The notes beneath the pieces are model-generated. The model was not told where the DNA came from. It did no database searches and was given only the letters and a program-made list of their open reading frames with translations. The position numbers were made by a program, and so were the translations under genes. Positions 1 to 8,680 of a DNA stretch of 64,000 bases are shown in pieces (the first letter of the stretch is position 1; the number at the start of each line of letters is the position of its first letter). The stretch covers positions 310,001 through 374,000 of the forward strand of contig NZ_JMLU01000001.1 of the NCBI RefSeq assembly GCF_000686885.1, read 5' to 3'. The DNA is from Flavobacterium sasangense DSM 21067. Lineage in GTDB: Bacteria; Bacteroidota; Bacteroidia; Flavobacteriales; Flavobacteriaceae.

Positions 1-454
1 CAAATTGCGTTTTTACTTTCACGCCTCTTTTTATGGCAGGTTCTACTTTTGGGAAATCGGATAATCTTGAGGTTAAAATACTATCGATTTTTGTTTTATC
101 TGCCAAAGCAATGCTGTCATTTGGATATAGGGTTTCGAATTGCAAACTCGAATCGGGATTTACGGTAATTTTTACGTTGATGGTGTCGATTTCTGGATAT
201 TCAATACGTAACGTGTCAATTCCTATTCGCTCTTGAATGGTTTGCGCCATATAATCGAAGAAACATTGTCTTTTGATTTCCGCATCTTTTATGGTATCGC
301 ATTGCAAAACCGATGGAAATTCATCGACTTCGTCCCAATTGATTTTTTTCAATTCTTGTTCTAGCAATTCTTTCTCATTAGGAACTTCTTTTTCAAAGTA
401 CTGACAAGAAACTAATGAAATAAACAATATAAAAATAGCTGTTTTTTTACTCAT
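1..454 (-). CDS. TonB C-terminal-like lipoprotein (partial, cut by window edge)
   Basis: The reading frame is open from an ATG at 454 down to base 1, so the 3' end lies outside the window. The first residues form a lipoprotein signal (hydrophobic stretch, then LVSC with Cys17), predicting an outer- or inner-membrane-anchored periplasmic protein. The rest resembles the two proteins upstream: a pattern of FPSVLQC, a Cys-containing helix, then a strand rich in IKV-type residues, as in Bacteroidota proteins annotated as energy transducer TonB. It has no proline-rich spacer. It starts 4 nt after the stop of the upstream paralogue, so it is the last visible gene of a three-gene unit. The lipoprotein call is firm. 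The TonB-like fold is inferred from similarity to its neighbours. Confidence 0.7.
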   Translation of the reverse strand, partial: MSKKTAIFILFISLVSCQYFEKEVPNEKELLEQELKKINWDEVDEFPSVLQCDTIKDAEIKRQCFFDYMAQTIQERIGIDTLRIEYPEIDTINVKITVNPDSSLQFETLYPNDSIALADKTKIDSILTSRLSDFPKVEPAIKRGVKVKTQF

Positions 455-458
455 AAAA

Positions 459-929
459 TTATTGTAATGAATACATCAAAGGAAATGCATGTTTTACCTT
501 AACCACTTTCCCTTTATGTTTTGCTGGTTCAAATTTTGGTAATTTTAATATTGTTTTTCTTAATTCTTCTTTTATCGACTCCGCTTGAGGTGGTCCAATA
601 ATTTCTTGAACAACTGCTATCCCATTCTCATCAATTATAAACTTTGCAAGTAATTTCACAGTAATTCTTTTCTCAATTACATCCTCTGGAAATACAAAAT
701 TCTTTTTAATATGATTCATTAATTCGGTTTGAAAACACTCTTGAGATTTTTCAACAGCAATTCCTTTACAATTTGGAAATGCAGGTGCTTGTTCAACTAT
801 TGTCAAAGGTATAATTTCAGAATTTGAGTCAATAATCTGAACATCATTAATAATAACTGTCTTCTCTTTTTCTTGAGAAAATGAAATTATTGAAAAAACT
901 AAAAAAACCACTTGAATTAATTTTCTCAT
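459..929 (-). CDS. secreted TonB C-terminal-domain-like protein
   Basis: A 156-residue protein with a cleavable signal peptide (residues 1 to about 19, ending ISFSQ). The mature part carries the hallmark PAFPNCKG segment, a second Cys in the SQECFQ stretch, an HIKKNFVFP helix, a beta strand with IDENGIAV, and a closing LPKFEPAKHKGK stretch. This matches the C-terminal domain of TonB-like proteins of Bacteroidota. With no membrane anchor other than the signal peptide, it is probably a soluble periplasmic protein rather than a true ExbBD-coupled transducer. It lies 1 nt after the stop of the upstream paralogue and 4 nt before the downstream one, indicating co-transcription. Function is not known. 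Confidence 0.75.
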   Translation of the reverse strand: MRKLIQVVFLVFSIISFSQEKEKTVIINDVQIIDSNSEIIPLTIVEQAPAFPNCKGIAVEKSQECFQTELMNHIKKNFVFPEDVIEKRITVKLLAKFIIDENGIAVVQEIIGPPQAESIKEELRKTILKLPKFEPAKHKGKVVKVKHAFPLMYSLQ

Positions 930-930
930 A

Positions 931-1545
931 TTACTCTTGCATCTGAAAGGTTATTGGTATTGCAAACATAATATTTATTGGTTTTCCATCGCAAGTAGCT
1001 GGAATAGCTGTTGGCAACGATTTAATTATGCGTATAGCTTCTTCCTCTAAAATCAATCCATTTTTTGGACCATTAGCTTCTTTTATTTGCGGATTTCCTT
1101 CTTTATCAATATAAAATTGTACCAAAACTCTTCCTTCTAATTCGTAATCCATTGCAAATTCTGGATATCTAAACTTGTTATAGATATGCTTTCTTATATA
1201 ATCTGTAAAAGCAATTTTTTCTTCAAAACCTGTTGTTGGGTTTTTTCTAACGTAATAAGGCGATTCTTGATTATTACATATAGGAAGATCTCCTACCTCT
1301 TTTTTGACATTATCAGCTAGTTTTGATTTCTCAATAGAATCGGCTTGTTTTTTTTGCTTTTTTGCAATTTGACTTTCTTCAACACGAACTAAATAAGCAT
1401 CCCATTCTTTTTTTCTAATTTCTTCATATTCCCTTTTTGTTTTTGCCAGTTCATTTAAACGTTCTTGAGTAGACATTTTTTTATCTTGTGCAATAGCACT
1501 ATTAACAATTATAAAAGAAACAAAAAATAAAAAAACAAATCGCAT
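931..1545 (-). CDS. secreted TonB C-terminal-domain-like protein with charged linker
   Basis: The ATG at 1545 is chosen over an upstream in-frame TTG at 1554. The protein has a signal peptide (about residues 1-20, ending NSAIAQ), then a strongly charged, Lys/Glu-rich, probably coiled-coil linker (about residues 25-80). The C-terminal domain contains FRYPEFAMDYELEGRV, YIDKEGNPQIKEANGP and LPTAIPATCDGKPINI, a clear TonB_C-type pattern. It is the first gene of a tandem array of three related secreted proteins. The long charged linker in place of the Pro-rich linker of classical TonB is notable. The domain call is reliable, the physiological role is not. Confidence 0.75.
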   Translation of the reverse strand: MRFVFLFFVSFIIVNSAIAQDKKMSTQERLNELAKTKREYEEIRKKEWDAYLVRVEESQIAKKQKKQADSIEKSKLADNVKKEVGDLPICNNQESPYYVRKNPTTGFEEKIAFTDYIRKHIYNKFRYPEFAMDYELEGRVLVQFYIDKEGNPQIKEANGPKNGLILEEEAIRIIKSLPTAIPATCDGKPINIMFAIPITFQMQE

Positions 1546-1611
1546 AGAAATCAATTATTTAAAAAAGTAAGAAACAAAGTTATAAATTTGTTAGACAATA
1601 ACTAAAATCTT

Positions 1612-2112
1612 ATGGAATACTTTTTATTGATTCTGGGTTTGCTTTTAATGATAGTTGGGATTATTGGAAGTTTACTTCCTGCTTTACCAGGTCCGCCTAT
1701 TAGTTGGGTTGGGATTTTATTGCTTTATTTTTGTTCAGGAATGGAAACCAATTATTGGTTACTAGGAACAACTTTAGTAATTGCCGTTGTGATCGGTATT
1801 TTAGATTATGTAATTCCAGCTCAAGGAACAAAATATTTTGGCGGAAGTAAATACGGAATTTGGGGAACGAATATAGGTTTGGTTATTGGAATTTTCGCAC
1901 CTATTCCTTTTGGTTTTTTAATTGGACCTTTTGTTGGAGCACTCGTGGGAGAACTTATATATAACTCTCAAGAAAAAGGACGAGCATTTAAAGCTGCTGC
2001 TGGTTCATTTATTGGATTTTTAGCAGGAACCTTCATGAAACTATTGGTGAGTTTACTTTTTTTTGGATTATTCTGTGTTTTGGTTTGGCAGAATAGAGGA
2101 ATTTGGTTTTAA
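1612..2112 (+). CDS. DUF456 family membrane protein
   Basis: A 166-residue hydrophobic protein with about four to five membrane segments. The N-terminus (GLLLMIVGIIGSLLPALPGP) and the glycine-rich GIFAPIPFGFLIGPFVGA stretch are typical of the DUF456 family, small integral membrane proteins of unknown function common in Flavobacteriaceae. It is transcribed away from the TonB-like array and followed by a weak hairpin. The family call is confident, and no biochemical role is known to me. Confidence 0.8.
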   Translation: MEYFLLILGLLLMIVGIIGSLLPALPGPPISWVGILLLYFCSGMETNYWLLGTTLVIAVVIGILDYVIPAQGTKYFGGSKYGIWGTNIGLVIGIFAPIPFGFLIGPFVGALVGELIYNSQEKGRAFKAAAGSFIGFLAGTFMKLLVSLLFFGLFCVLVWQNRGIWF

Positions 2113-2132
2113 CGAGAAGTATAAAAATCAAA

Positions 2133-2158
2133 AAAGCTCTGCATAAATGCAAAGCTTT
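2133..2158 (+). terminator. possible hairpin after the DUF456 gene
   Basis: An inverted repeat AAAGCT-C-TGCAT / ATGCA-A-AGCTTT with one bulged base per arm lies about 20 nt after the stop. No strong T-run follows, so termination is only a possibility. A second small hairpin (GGTAC TTTC GTACC, 2186-2199) follows it. Confidence 0.35.
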
Positions 2159-2232
2159 CCATTGGTCTAACTACTAAACCTTTTTGGTACTTTCGTACCT
2201 AAACAACACAACTATTTTAAATATTTTAAGAG

Positions 2233-2263
2233 GGCAAAAAAGCCTTTCTTTTACGAAAGGCTT
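2233..2263 (-). terminator. rho-independent terminator of tRNA-Asp
   Basis: On the minus strand AAGCCTTTC and GAAAGGCTT form a 9-bp stem around a 6-nt loop, followed directly by TTTTT. It sits about 10 nt past the CCA end of the tRNA gene. Confidence 0.85.
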
Positions 2264-2272
2264 CCTCTTTAC

Positions 2273-2349
2273 TGGCGGTCTGGACGGGACTCGAACCCGC
2301 GACCCCATGCGTGACAGGCATGTATTCTAACCAACTGAACTACCAAACC
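2273..2349 (-). tRNA. tRNA-Asp (anticodon GTC)
   Basis: On the minus strand a full cloverleaf can be drawn. The 7-bp acceptor stem pairs GGTTTGG with CCAGACC. The anticodon stem CATGC/GCATG encloses the loop CTGTCAC with anticodon GTC. The T-arm contains GGTTCGAGTCC. The discriminator base is G and the 3' CCA is encoded. It is a single tRNA gene with its own terminator and no neighbouring tRNAs. Confidence 0.96.
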
Positions 2350-2435
2350 AGTGCTTGATTGCGAGTGCAAATATACTACGCTTTTTCATTCCTGCAAATA
2401 TTTTTGCAAAAAAAATTAAACTTTTTTCAGTGTTT

Positions 2436-3362
2436 TCAGCCAAACTTTTGTTTTTCAACCAAATACGTTAGTAAAATTTTTTCAAAATTTTCACCTACAG
2501 AAACGGGTACATAACGAATTTGATACTGCATACACGTTGCTTCTATCGTTTTGAAATAATCATGCACCACTTTTTGATACGATTCTTGCGTATTTTCGGC
2601 AAATAAATTGATTTCTTCTCCCGATTCTACATCAATAAATTTACGTGGCGCATTGTCGAAACTGAAATTTAACTCGGTTTTTTCATCGTAAACATGAAAA
2701 ACTACTACTTTATGTTTGTTGTGTTTTAAATGCTGAAGTGCTTTGAAAATTTTATCGTTGTCTTCGTTTTGAAACATATCAGTAAACAAAATCACCATAG
2801 AACGACGATGAATGTTTTCAGCAATTTGATGCAAAAAAGTTACCGTGTCGGTTTTTCGTGTGGTTTTGTTTTGTGATAAAACCTCTTCCAGCTTGTTTAA
2901 AATCATACGATGATGACGCTCACTTCCTTTTTCTGGTGAATAATATTCATACGTATCGGAATAAACACTCAATCCAACCGCATCGCGCTGCTTTTTAAGC
3001 AAATTCATCAAAACCGCAGAAGCCAATACCGAAAATCCAATTTTACTCTCATAAAACGGCTGATTTTCCTTTAATTTCGGATAATGCATCGAAGACGAGT
3101 TGTCTAAAATCAAATGACAACGTAAATTGGTTTCTTCTTCGTAGCGTTTGGTGTATAATCTATCGGTTTTAGCGTATAATTTCCAATCGATATGCTTAGT
3201 GCTTTCTCCTGGATTGTAGATTTTATGTTCCGCAAACTCTGCCGAAAATCCATGAAAAGGCGATTTGTGCATACCGGAAATAAAACCTTCGACAATTTGG
3301 TTGGCCAAAAGTTCTAAATGCTCAAAACTGGAAATTTTTTCTATTTGCTGCTCTAAATTCAT
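2436..3362 (-). CDS. DUF58 domain protein (VWA-like, MoxR-associated)
   Basis: A 308-residue soluble protein. The region around residues 40-100 contains the DUF58 signature (YNPGESTKHIDWKLYAKT) followed by a VWA-like metal-site segment, LILDNSSSMHYP. Further on, MVILFTDMFQNE is consistent with the VWA core. Family members usually sit beside a MoxR-type AAA ATPase and are thought to help assemble or mature protein complexes. No MoxR gene is visible next to this copy, so its partner, if any, lies elsewhere. Family assignment is strong and function is only inferred. Confidence 0.88.
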   Translation of the reverse strand: MNLEQQIEKISSFEHLELLANQIVEGFISGMHKSPFHGFSAEFAEHKIYNPGESTKHIDWKLYAKTDRLYTKRYEEETNLRCHLILDNSSSMHYPKLKENQPFYESKIGFSVLASAVLMNLLKKQRDAVGLSVYSDTYEYYSPEKGSERHHRMILNKLEEVLSQNKTTRKTDTVTFLHQIAENIHRRSMVILFTDMFQNEDNDKIFKALQHLKHNKHKVVVFHVYDEKTELNFSFDNAPRKFIDVESGEEINLFAENTQESYQKVVHDYFKTIEATCMQYQIRYVPVSVGENFEKILLTYLVEKQKFG

Positions 3363-3395
3363 ATCGTAAAGATAGAAAAAGATTTTAAATTTTGG

Positions 3396-3448
3396 AACAC
3401 GGATGAAACGGGTTCGCTAAGGCGAAACGCGGTTAAAAACGGATTTCT
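3396..3448. repeat. degenerate word-like intergenic repeat (ACGGAT type)
   Basis: Repeated words such as ACACGGATGAAACGG, GAAACGCGGTTAAAAACGG surround a small hairpin TTCGC TAAG GCGAA. This kind of low-complexity, phrase-like spacer recurs in several other gaps of the window. No coding potential is seen. Confidence 0.5.
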
Positions 3449-3520
3449 TAAATGAACGCTACAAATTGAAATAATTAAAACTTCAATAAAGAAAAACAAT
3501 CTAACTATGTGTTTTAAAAC

Positions 3521-3549
3521 AAAAAAGACTCAACTTTCGTTGAGCCTTG
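3521..3549 (-). terminator. rho-independent terminator of trxA
   Basis: On the minus strand AGGCTCAAC-GAAA-GTTGAGTCT (one G-T pair, GAAA tetraloop) is followed by TTTTT. It lies about 20 nt past the thioredoxin stop codon. Confidence 0.88.
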
Positions 3550-3566
3550 AATTTCTTTTTCAAATA

Positions 3567-3884
3567 TTATAGTAATGCATCAATTGCATCAGTATACGTT
3601 TTCTTTGGAGCAACACCAACTTGTCTTCCTACCACTTCTCCGTTTTGGAATACTAAAACTGTTGGGATATTTCTAACTCCGTATTTTGCAGCAAATTCTT
3701 GGTTTGCGTCAACATCTACTTTTCCTACTACTGCTTTTCCTTCGTACTCAGCAGAAATTTCGTCGATAACTGGACCAACCATTCTACATGGACCACACCA
3801 AGCTGCCCAAAAATCTACTACTACTGGTTTGTCTGATTTTAATACTACTTCGTCAAAAGTAGCATCTGTTATTGCTAATGCCAT
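3567..3884 (-). CDS. trxA: thioredoxin
   Basis: A 105-residue cytoplasmic thioredoxin. It has the active site [10 protein letters not shown] near residues 28-37, the cis-proline stretch RNIPTVLVF, and the usual Asp in VVVDFWAAW. Length and sequence are typical for the general disulfide reductase that works with thioredoxin reductase. It lies about 115 nt downstream of dnaE on the same strand, an order I associate with Flavobacteriaceae, and ends at a clear terminator. Start and function are secure. Confidence 0.96.
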   Translation of the reverse strand: MALAITDATFDEVVLKSDKPVVVDFWAAWCGPCRMVGPVIDEISAEYEGKAVVGKVDVDANQEFAAKYGVRNIPTVLVFQNGEVVGRQVGVAPKKTYTDAIDALL

Positions 3885-3998
3885 ATTATTTTTTTTTAGT
3901 TTTATACTTATTTGAATTGCAAATTTAGGAATTAATTACGAACAAAAGTATCTTTTAAAATTAGTTTTGATTATACCTACATTGCAATAGCTTATACT

Positions 3999-6900
3999 TT
4001 AATTCAATTTAAAATTTACTTGCATGCGTTCCAATTCTTGAAGCAATTCGGATGAAATCTTAACTTTCAATTTTCGGCTTGGCATTGAAAGTTTTGTTTT
4101 TACGATGATTTCTTCTTTTTCAACCGGAACTTCAATATTCATTTCCATTTCTTCATTAGAATCTTCCGAAATTTCGTCTTCCACATCAACGGGACTTGAA
4201 ACTGGAATATCTTCCACAATTCGCTTTATTCGTTCCAATTCCATCACTTCAAAAGTCACAGAATTATCACCTTTGTTTTCAGAGAATATTCGATTTAATT
4301 CGGTTATCACATTTTCTTTTACATCGTTAATTGGGAACATTAAAATCAATTTTTTAGCAAATGTAGGCAATACATCAGCCAACATTTTAGCATCTAAAAA
4401 CTGAATTCTTGGATCCGATTTTTTACCCGTTTCGCGATTTACCCAACCTTCTTTCACATTGATTTTAAAATACACAAATTGGTTTTGCAACAAGAAATGA
4501 CGGTATTTTAAATATTCTTCATCAAAAATTCGAAACTCATAACTTTCGTCATAACCTTCTAACACAAAGGTAGCCCAGCCTTTTCCGTTTTTGGCAGTTC
4601 GATGTTGGACATTGGTTACAATTCCTCCAAAAGAAAGATTTTTACCTAAATGCTGCTCCAAATTTTTAAGCGATTCCAATTTAGCCGTACAGAAATATTT
4701 CATCTCAAACTTATAATCATCCAAAGGATGTCCCGAGATATAAATTCCGACTACTTCTTTTTCTTTGGCTAATTTTTCCATGGTGCTCCATTCTTCACAT
4801 GGTGGCACTTGAGGTTCTGCAATTTGAACTTCCGAAGCATCACCAAACAAGCTTACTTGCGATGAATTTTCGTTTTCTTGGAATTTCGAACCATAACGAA
4901 TCGCCTTTTCTAAGAACGTAATTCCGTCGCCATCATGATGAAAATATTGTGCACGATGAGTTTCGGAAAAACCATCAAAACCGCCTGCTAATGCTAAGTT
5001 TTCAAATGCTTTTTTATTAGCAGCGCGCAAATCGATTCGTTTGGCTAAATCGAAAATAGACTTGTAATTTCCATCTTTTCTATTCTCAACAATAGTTTGA
5101 ACTGCTCCTGCGCCAACACCTTTAATCGCTCCCATTCCGAAACGAACGGCGTAGTTTTCGTTAACCGTAAATTTATAGTACGATTCATTCACATCTGGAC
5201 CTAAAACAGCTAATCCCATACGTTTACATTCTTCCATAAAGAACGAAACTTGTTTGATATCGTTCATGTTATTCGAAAGCACAGCAGCCATATATTCTGC
5301 AGGATAATGTGCTTTTAAATAAGCTGTTTGATAAGCAATCCATGCATAACAAGTCGAATGCGATTTATTGAAGGCATAACTCGCAAATGCTTCCCAGTCG
5401 GTCCAAATTTTATCTAATTTTTGCTCGTCATGACCATTCGCTTTTGCTTGATCGATGAACTTAGATTTCATTTTATCCAAGACATCTTTCTGCTTTTTAC
5501 CCATCGCTTTACGAAGTACGTCGGCATCACCTTTAGAGAAATTCGCTAATTTTTGCGACAAAAGCATCACCTGTTCTTGATAAACGGTAATTCCGTAAGT
5601 TTCTCCTAAATATTCTTCGCAAGCATCTAAATCGTAAGTAATAGGTTCTTCGCCATTTTTTCTACGAACAAAAGAAGGAATGTATTCCAATGGTCCAGGA
5701 CGATATAATGCATTCATGGCAATTAAATCGGCAAAAACTGTTGGTTTTAAGTCCTTCATATATTTTTGCATTCCAGGCGATTCGTATTGAAAAACTCCAA
5801 CCGTTTCACCTCTTTGGAATAACTCATATGTTTTGGTATCGTCAATTGGGAATTCGTCAGGATTCAAATCGATTCCTAAACGATATTTTACCAATTTCAC
5901 TGTGTCTTTAATTAAGGTTAGGGTTTTTAACCCTAAGAAGTCCATCTTCAACAAACCAGCGCTTTCCGCTACCGAGTTGTCAAATTGGGTTACATATAAA
6001 TCCGAATCTTTTGCAGTAGTTACAGGAACGAAATTTGTAATATCATCAGGAGTAATAATCACACCACAAGCGTGAATTCCGGTATTTCGCATCGAACCTT
6101 CTAACACTTTTGCTTGTTGAATGGTTTCTCCAGCTAAATCTTCTGAATTTGCAATTTCGATTAATTCTTTAACTCGGTCAAATTCTTCCGAACGTAATGC
6201 TTTTTTGACTTCACTTTCGTCTTCGGCTAAAAATCTAGCTAAATTCCATTTTGATGGCATCATGCCTGGAATTAATTTGGCAATTCTATCGGCTTCAAAC
6301 AAGGGCAAATCCAATACACGGGCGGTATCTCGAATCGCTGATTTCGTAGCCATTTTACCATAGGTAATAATTTGCGCCACCTGATTAGAACCGTATTTAT
6401 TGATTACGTAATCCATAACACGACCACGACCTTCATCATCGAAGTCAATATCGATATCGGGCATGGAAACACGGTCGGGATTTAAGAAACGCTCAAAAAG
6501 CAAATCGTATTTAATCGGGTCGATGTTCGTAATTCCTAAACAATACGCCACGGCCGAACCCGCAGCAGAACCACGACCTGGCCCAACGGAAACATCCATT
6601 TTTCTAGCTTCGGCGATGAAATCTTGTACAATTAAGAAATAACCTGGATAACCTGAATTGGAAATCGTAAGTAACTCAAAATCCAAACGTTCTTGAATAT
6701 CTGGTGTAATTTCGCCATAGCGTTTTTTAGCACCTTCCATGGTTAGATGACGTAAATACGCATTTTCGCCACGAACGCCACCATCAATTTTATCTTCCTC
6801 TACTTCAAATTCGTCAGGAATTTTAAATTTGGGAAGTAATACATCACGATATAAAGAATACGGTTCTGTTTTATCGATGATTTCTTGAATATTGATTATC

Positions 6901-8522
6901 GCTTCGGGTAAATCAACAAAAAGTTGCTTCATTTCGTCACCCGATTTGAAATAATATTCTTGATTTGGTAAACCGTAACGATAGCCACGTCCGCGACCAA
7001 TTGGTGTTGCTTGTTTCTCACCATCTTTTACACACAATAAAATATCGTGAGCGTTAGCATCTTCTTTATTAACGTAATACGTATTATTGGTCGCAACTAA
7101 CTTCACATTATGCTTTTTTGAGAAAGCTATCAATGTTTGGTTCACACGATTTTCGTCTTCTTGTTTGTGACGCATGACTTCCAAATAGAAATCAGCACCA
7201 AATTGGTTTTTCCACCAAATCAAAGCTTCTTCGGCTTGACTTTCACCGACATTTAGAATTTTACTTGGAATTTCACCATATAAATTTCCAGAAAGCACAA
7301 TGATGTCTTCTTTGTATTGCTCCACGATTTTTCTATCGATACGAGGAACGTAATAGAAACCATCGGTGTAAGCAATTGAAGACATTTTGGCTAAATTGTG
7401 ATAGCCTTTTTTATTTTTTGCCAACAAAACTACTTGATAACCATTGTCTTTTTTGGTCTTATCTTTATGATCGTCACAGATATTGAACTCGCACCCTACA
7501 ATCGGTTTGATAACGGTTTCGGTTGGCTCTTCTCCTTTTTCGACTAATTCTTTATTTTTTGCTTCAGCGGCTTTGTTGTGATTTAAAACGGCACTTACAA
7601 AATGAAAAGCACCCATCATGTTTCCAGTATCGGTCATGGCAACCGCTGGCATTTTAAATTTTGCCGAAGCTTTTACTAAATCATTAATCGCAATAGTGGA
7701 TTGTAACACCGAAAACTGCGTATGATTGTGCAAATGTGCAAAGGCAGCGTCTTTTAAATCCGATTTTACTTCTTCTGAAATTGTGGTTTGAACTTCCTCT
7801 TGTTCGATTTTTTTCAAACGCGCTCTAATTTCGTCAGAGGCTTGTTTCAGGTTGATATGCTTTAATCCGATTAATTGGATTTCGCCCAAATTTTTTTCTC
7901 GGAAACTTCTGAAATATTCTGGCGTTACATCTAATTCTTCTTTGGTGAAAACTTCTCTTTTAATTAACTCAAGAAAACAACGAGTAGTTGCTTCCACATC
8001 GGCAGTAGCATTGTGCGCTTCTGCAAAAGGTTGATTGAAAAGATATTGATGTAATTCGGTAAGTGTTGGTAATTTGAATTTCCCACCACGACCGCCTGGT
8101 AATTTTAATAAGTTGGCAGTGATTTCAGTACAGGTATCCAAAACTGGCATTTTAGTCATATCGGAACCAATATTCATACGATGGAATTCACATCCCATGA
8201 TATTAACATCAAATCCTACATTTTGACCAACAATGAATTTTGCTTTTGAAAGTGCGATATTGAATTTCTCTAAAACTTCTGATAGTAGAATTCCTTGCTC
8301 CATTGCTAACTCGGTAGAAATACCATGAATTCTTTCGGCATCATAAGGAATATTGAAACCTTCGGGCTTAACCAAATAATCTTGGTGCTCGATTAAATTT
8401 CCCATTTCGTCATGCAACTGCCAAGCAATTTGTATACAACGAGGCCAGTTATCGGTATCGGTAATAGGTGCCGACCAACTGCGAGGTAATCCTGTGGTTT
8501 CTGTATCGAAAATTAAGTACAT
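3999..8522 (-). CDS. dnaE: DNA polymerase III alpha subunit with N-terminal 3'-5' exonuclease domain
   Basis: A 1507-residue replicative polymerase, well above the roughly 1160 residues of E. coli DnaE. Residues 1 to about 200 form a DEDDh exonuclease: IFDTETTGLP (Exo I), VGQNVGFDVN (Exo II), HNATADVEATTRCF (Exo III). A PHP domain follows from about residue 260 (HLHNHTQFSV), where the usual TDHG is TDTGN. The polymerase core has PDIDIDFDD near residue 690 and KMDFLGLKTL near 860. An OB-fold-like segment lies near 1300 (SFGGIVTNVQHRTAKNGK). The fusion supplies proofreading in cis, a role played by a separate DnaQ in E. coli. The frame is intact across its whole length. Confidence 0.96.
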   Translation of the reverse strand: MYLIFDTETTGLPRSWSAPITDTDNWPRCIQIAWQLHDEMGNLIEHQDYLVKPEGFNIPYDAERIHGISTELAMEQGILLSEVLEKFNIALSKAKFIVGQNVGFDVNIMGCEFHRMNIGSDMTKMPVLDTCTEITANLLKLPGGRGGKFKLPTLTELHQYLFNQPFAEAHNATADVEATTRCFLELIKREVFTKEELDVTPEYFRSFREKNLGEIQLIGLKHINLKQASDEIRARLKKIEQEEVQTTISEEVKSDLKDAAFAHLHNHTQFSVLQSTIAINDLVKASAKFKMPAVAMTDTGNMMGAFHFVSAVLNHNKAAEAKNKELVEKGEEPTETVIKPIVGCEFNICDDHKDKTKKDNGYQVVLLAKNKKGYHNLAKMSSIAYTDGFYYVPRIDRKIVEQYKEDIIVLSGNLYGEIPSKILNVGESQAEEALIWWKNQFGADFYLEVMRHKQEDENRVNQTLIAFSKKHNVKLVATNNTYYVNKEDANAHDILLCVKDGEKQATPIGRGRGYRYGLPNQEYYFKSGDEMKQLFVDLPEAIINIQEIIDKTEPYSLYRDVLLPKFKIPDEFEVEEDKIDGGVRGENAYLRHLTMEGAKKRYGEITPDIQERLDFELLTISNSGYPGYFLIVQDFIAEARKMDVSVGPGRGSAAGSAVAYCLGITNIDPIKYDLLFERFLNPDRVSMPDIDIDFDDEGRGRVMDYVINKYGSNQVAQIITYGKMATKSAIRDTARVLDLPLFEADRIAKLIPGMMPSKWNLARFLAEDESEVKKALRSEEFDRVKELIEIANSEDLAGETIQQAKVLEGSMRNTGIHACGVIITPDDITNFVPVTTAKDSDLYVTQFDNSVAESAGLLKMDFLGLKTLTLIKDTVKLVKYRLGIDLNPDEFPIDDTKTYELFQRGETVGVFQYESPGMQKYMKDLKPTVFADLIAMNALYRPGPLEYIPSFVRRKNGEEPITYDLDACEEYLGETYGITVYQEQVMLLSQKLANFSKGDADVLRKAMGKKQKDVLDKMKSKFIDQAKANGHDEQKLDKIWTDWEAFASYAFNKSHSTCYAWIAYQTAYLKAHYPAEYMAAVLSNNMNDIKQVSFFMEECKRMGLAVLGPDVNESYYKFTVNENYAVRFGMGAIKGVGAGAVQTIVENRKDGNYKSIFDLAKRIDLRAANKKAFENLALAGGFDGFSETHRAQYFHHDGDGITFLEKAIRYGSKFQENENSSQVSLFGDASEVQIAEPQVPPCEEWSTMEKLAKEKEVVGIYISGHPLDDYKFEMKYFCTAKLESLKNLEQHLGKNLSFGGIVTNVQHRTAKNGKGWATFVLEGYDESYEFRIFDEEYLKYRHFLLQNQFVYFKINVKEGWVNRETGKKSDPRIQFLDAKMLADVLPTFAKKLILMFPINDVKENVITELNRIFSENKGDNSVTFEVMELERIKRIVEDIPVSSPVDVEDEISEDSNEEMEMNIEVPVEKEEIIVKTKLSMPSRKLKVKISSELLQELERMQVNFKLN

Positions 8523-8623
8523 CTATCTGATAATTAAGCTTTAGAAAAAATTAAAAGCTGATTTTGAATAAAAACAAAAATACATTTTAAGTTATTGAAT
8601 GCCAATTTAAGTTATCAACAAAA

Positions 8624-8660
8624 ACAAAAAACCATCTGAATTACTCCAGATGGTTTTTTT
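8624..8660 (-). terminator. terminator of the lipoprotein gene
   Basis: An 11-bp inverted repeat AAAACCATCTG / CAGATGGTTTT around 8 nt is flanked by A- and T-runs on both sides. It lies 20 nt after the stop of the lipoprotein at 8681 and can work in either direction. Confidence 0.85.
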
Positions 8661-8680
8661 ATTTTAATTAGCTGTTATTA

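Noticed and set aside
2186..2199. Small hairpin GGTAC TTTC GTACC as a separate terminator
   Set aside because: It is only 5 bp, has no T-run after it and could be chance; it is mentioned but not counted.
2273..2349. tRNA-Asp as an integration (att) site
   Set aside because: There is no integrase, no mobile-element gene and no repeated tRNA 3' end nearby.
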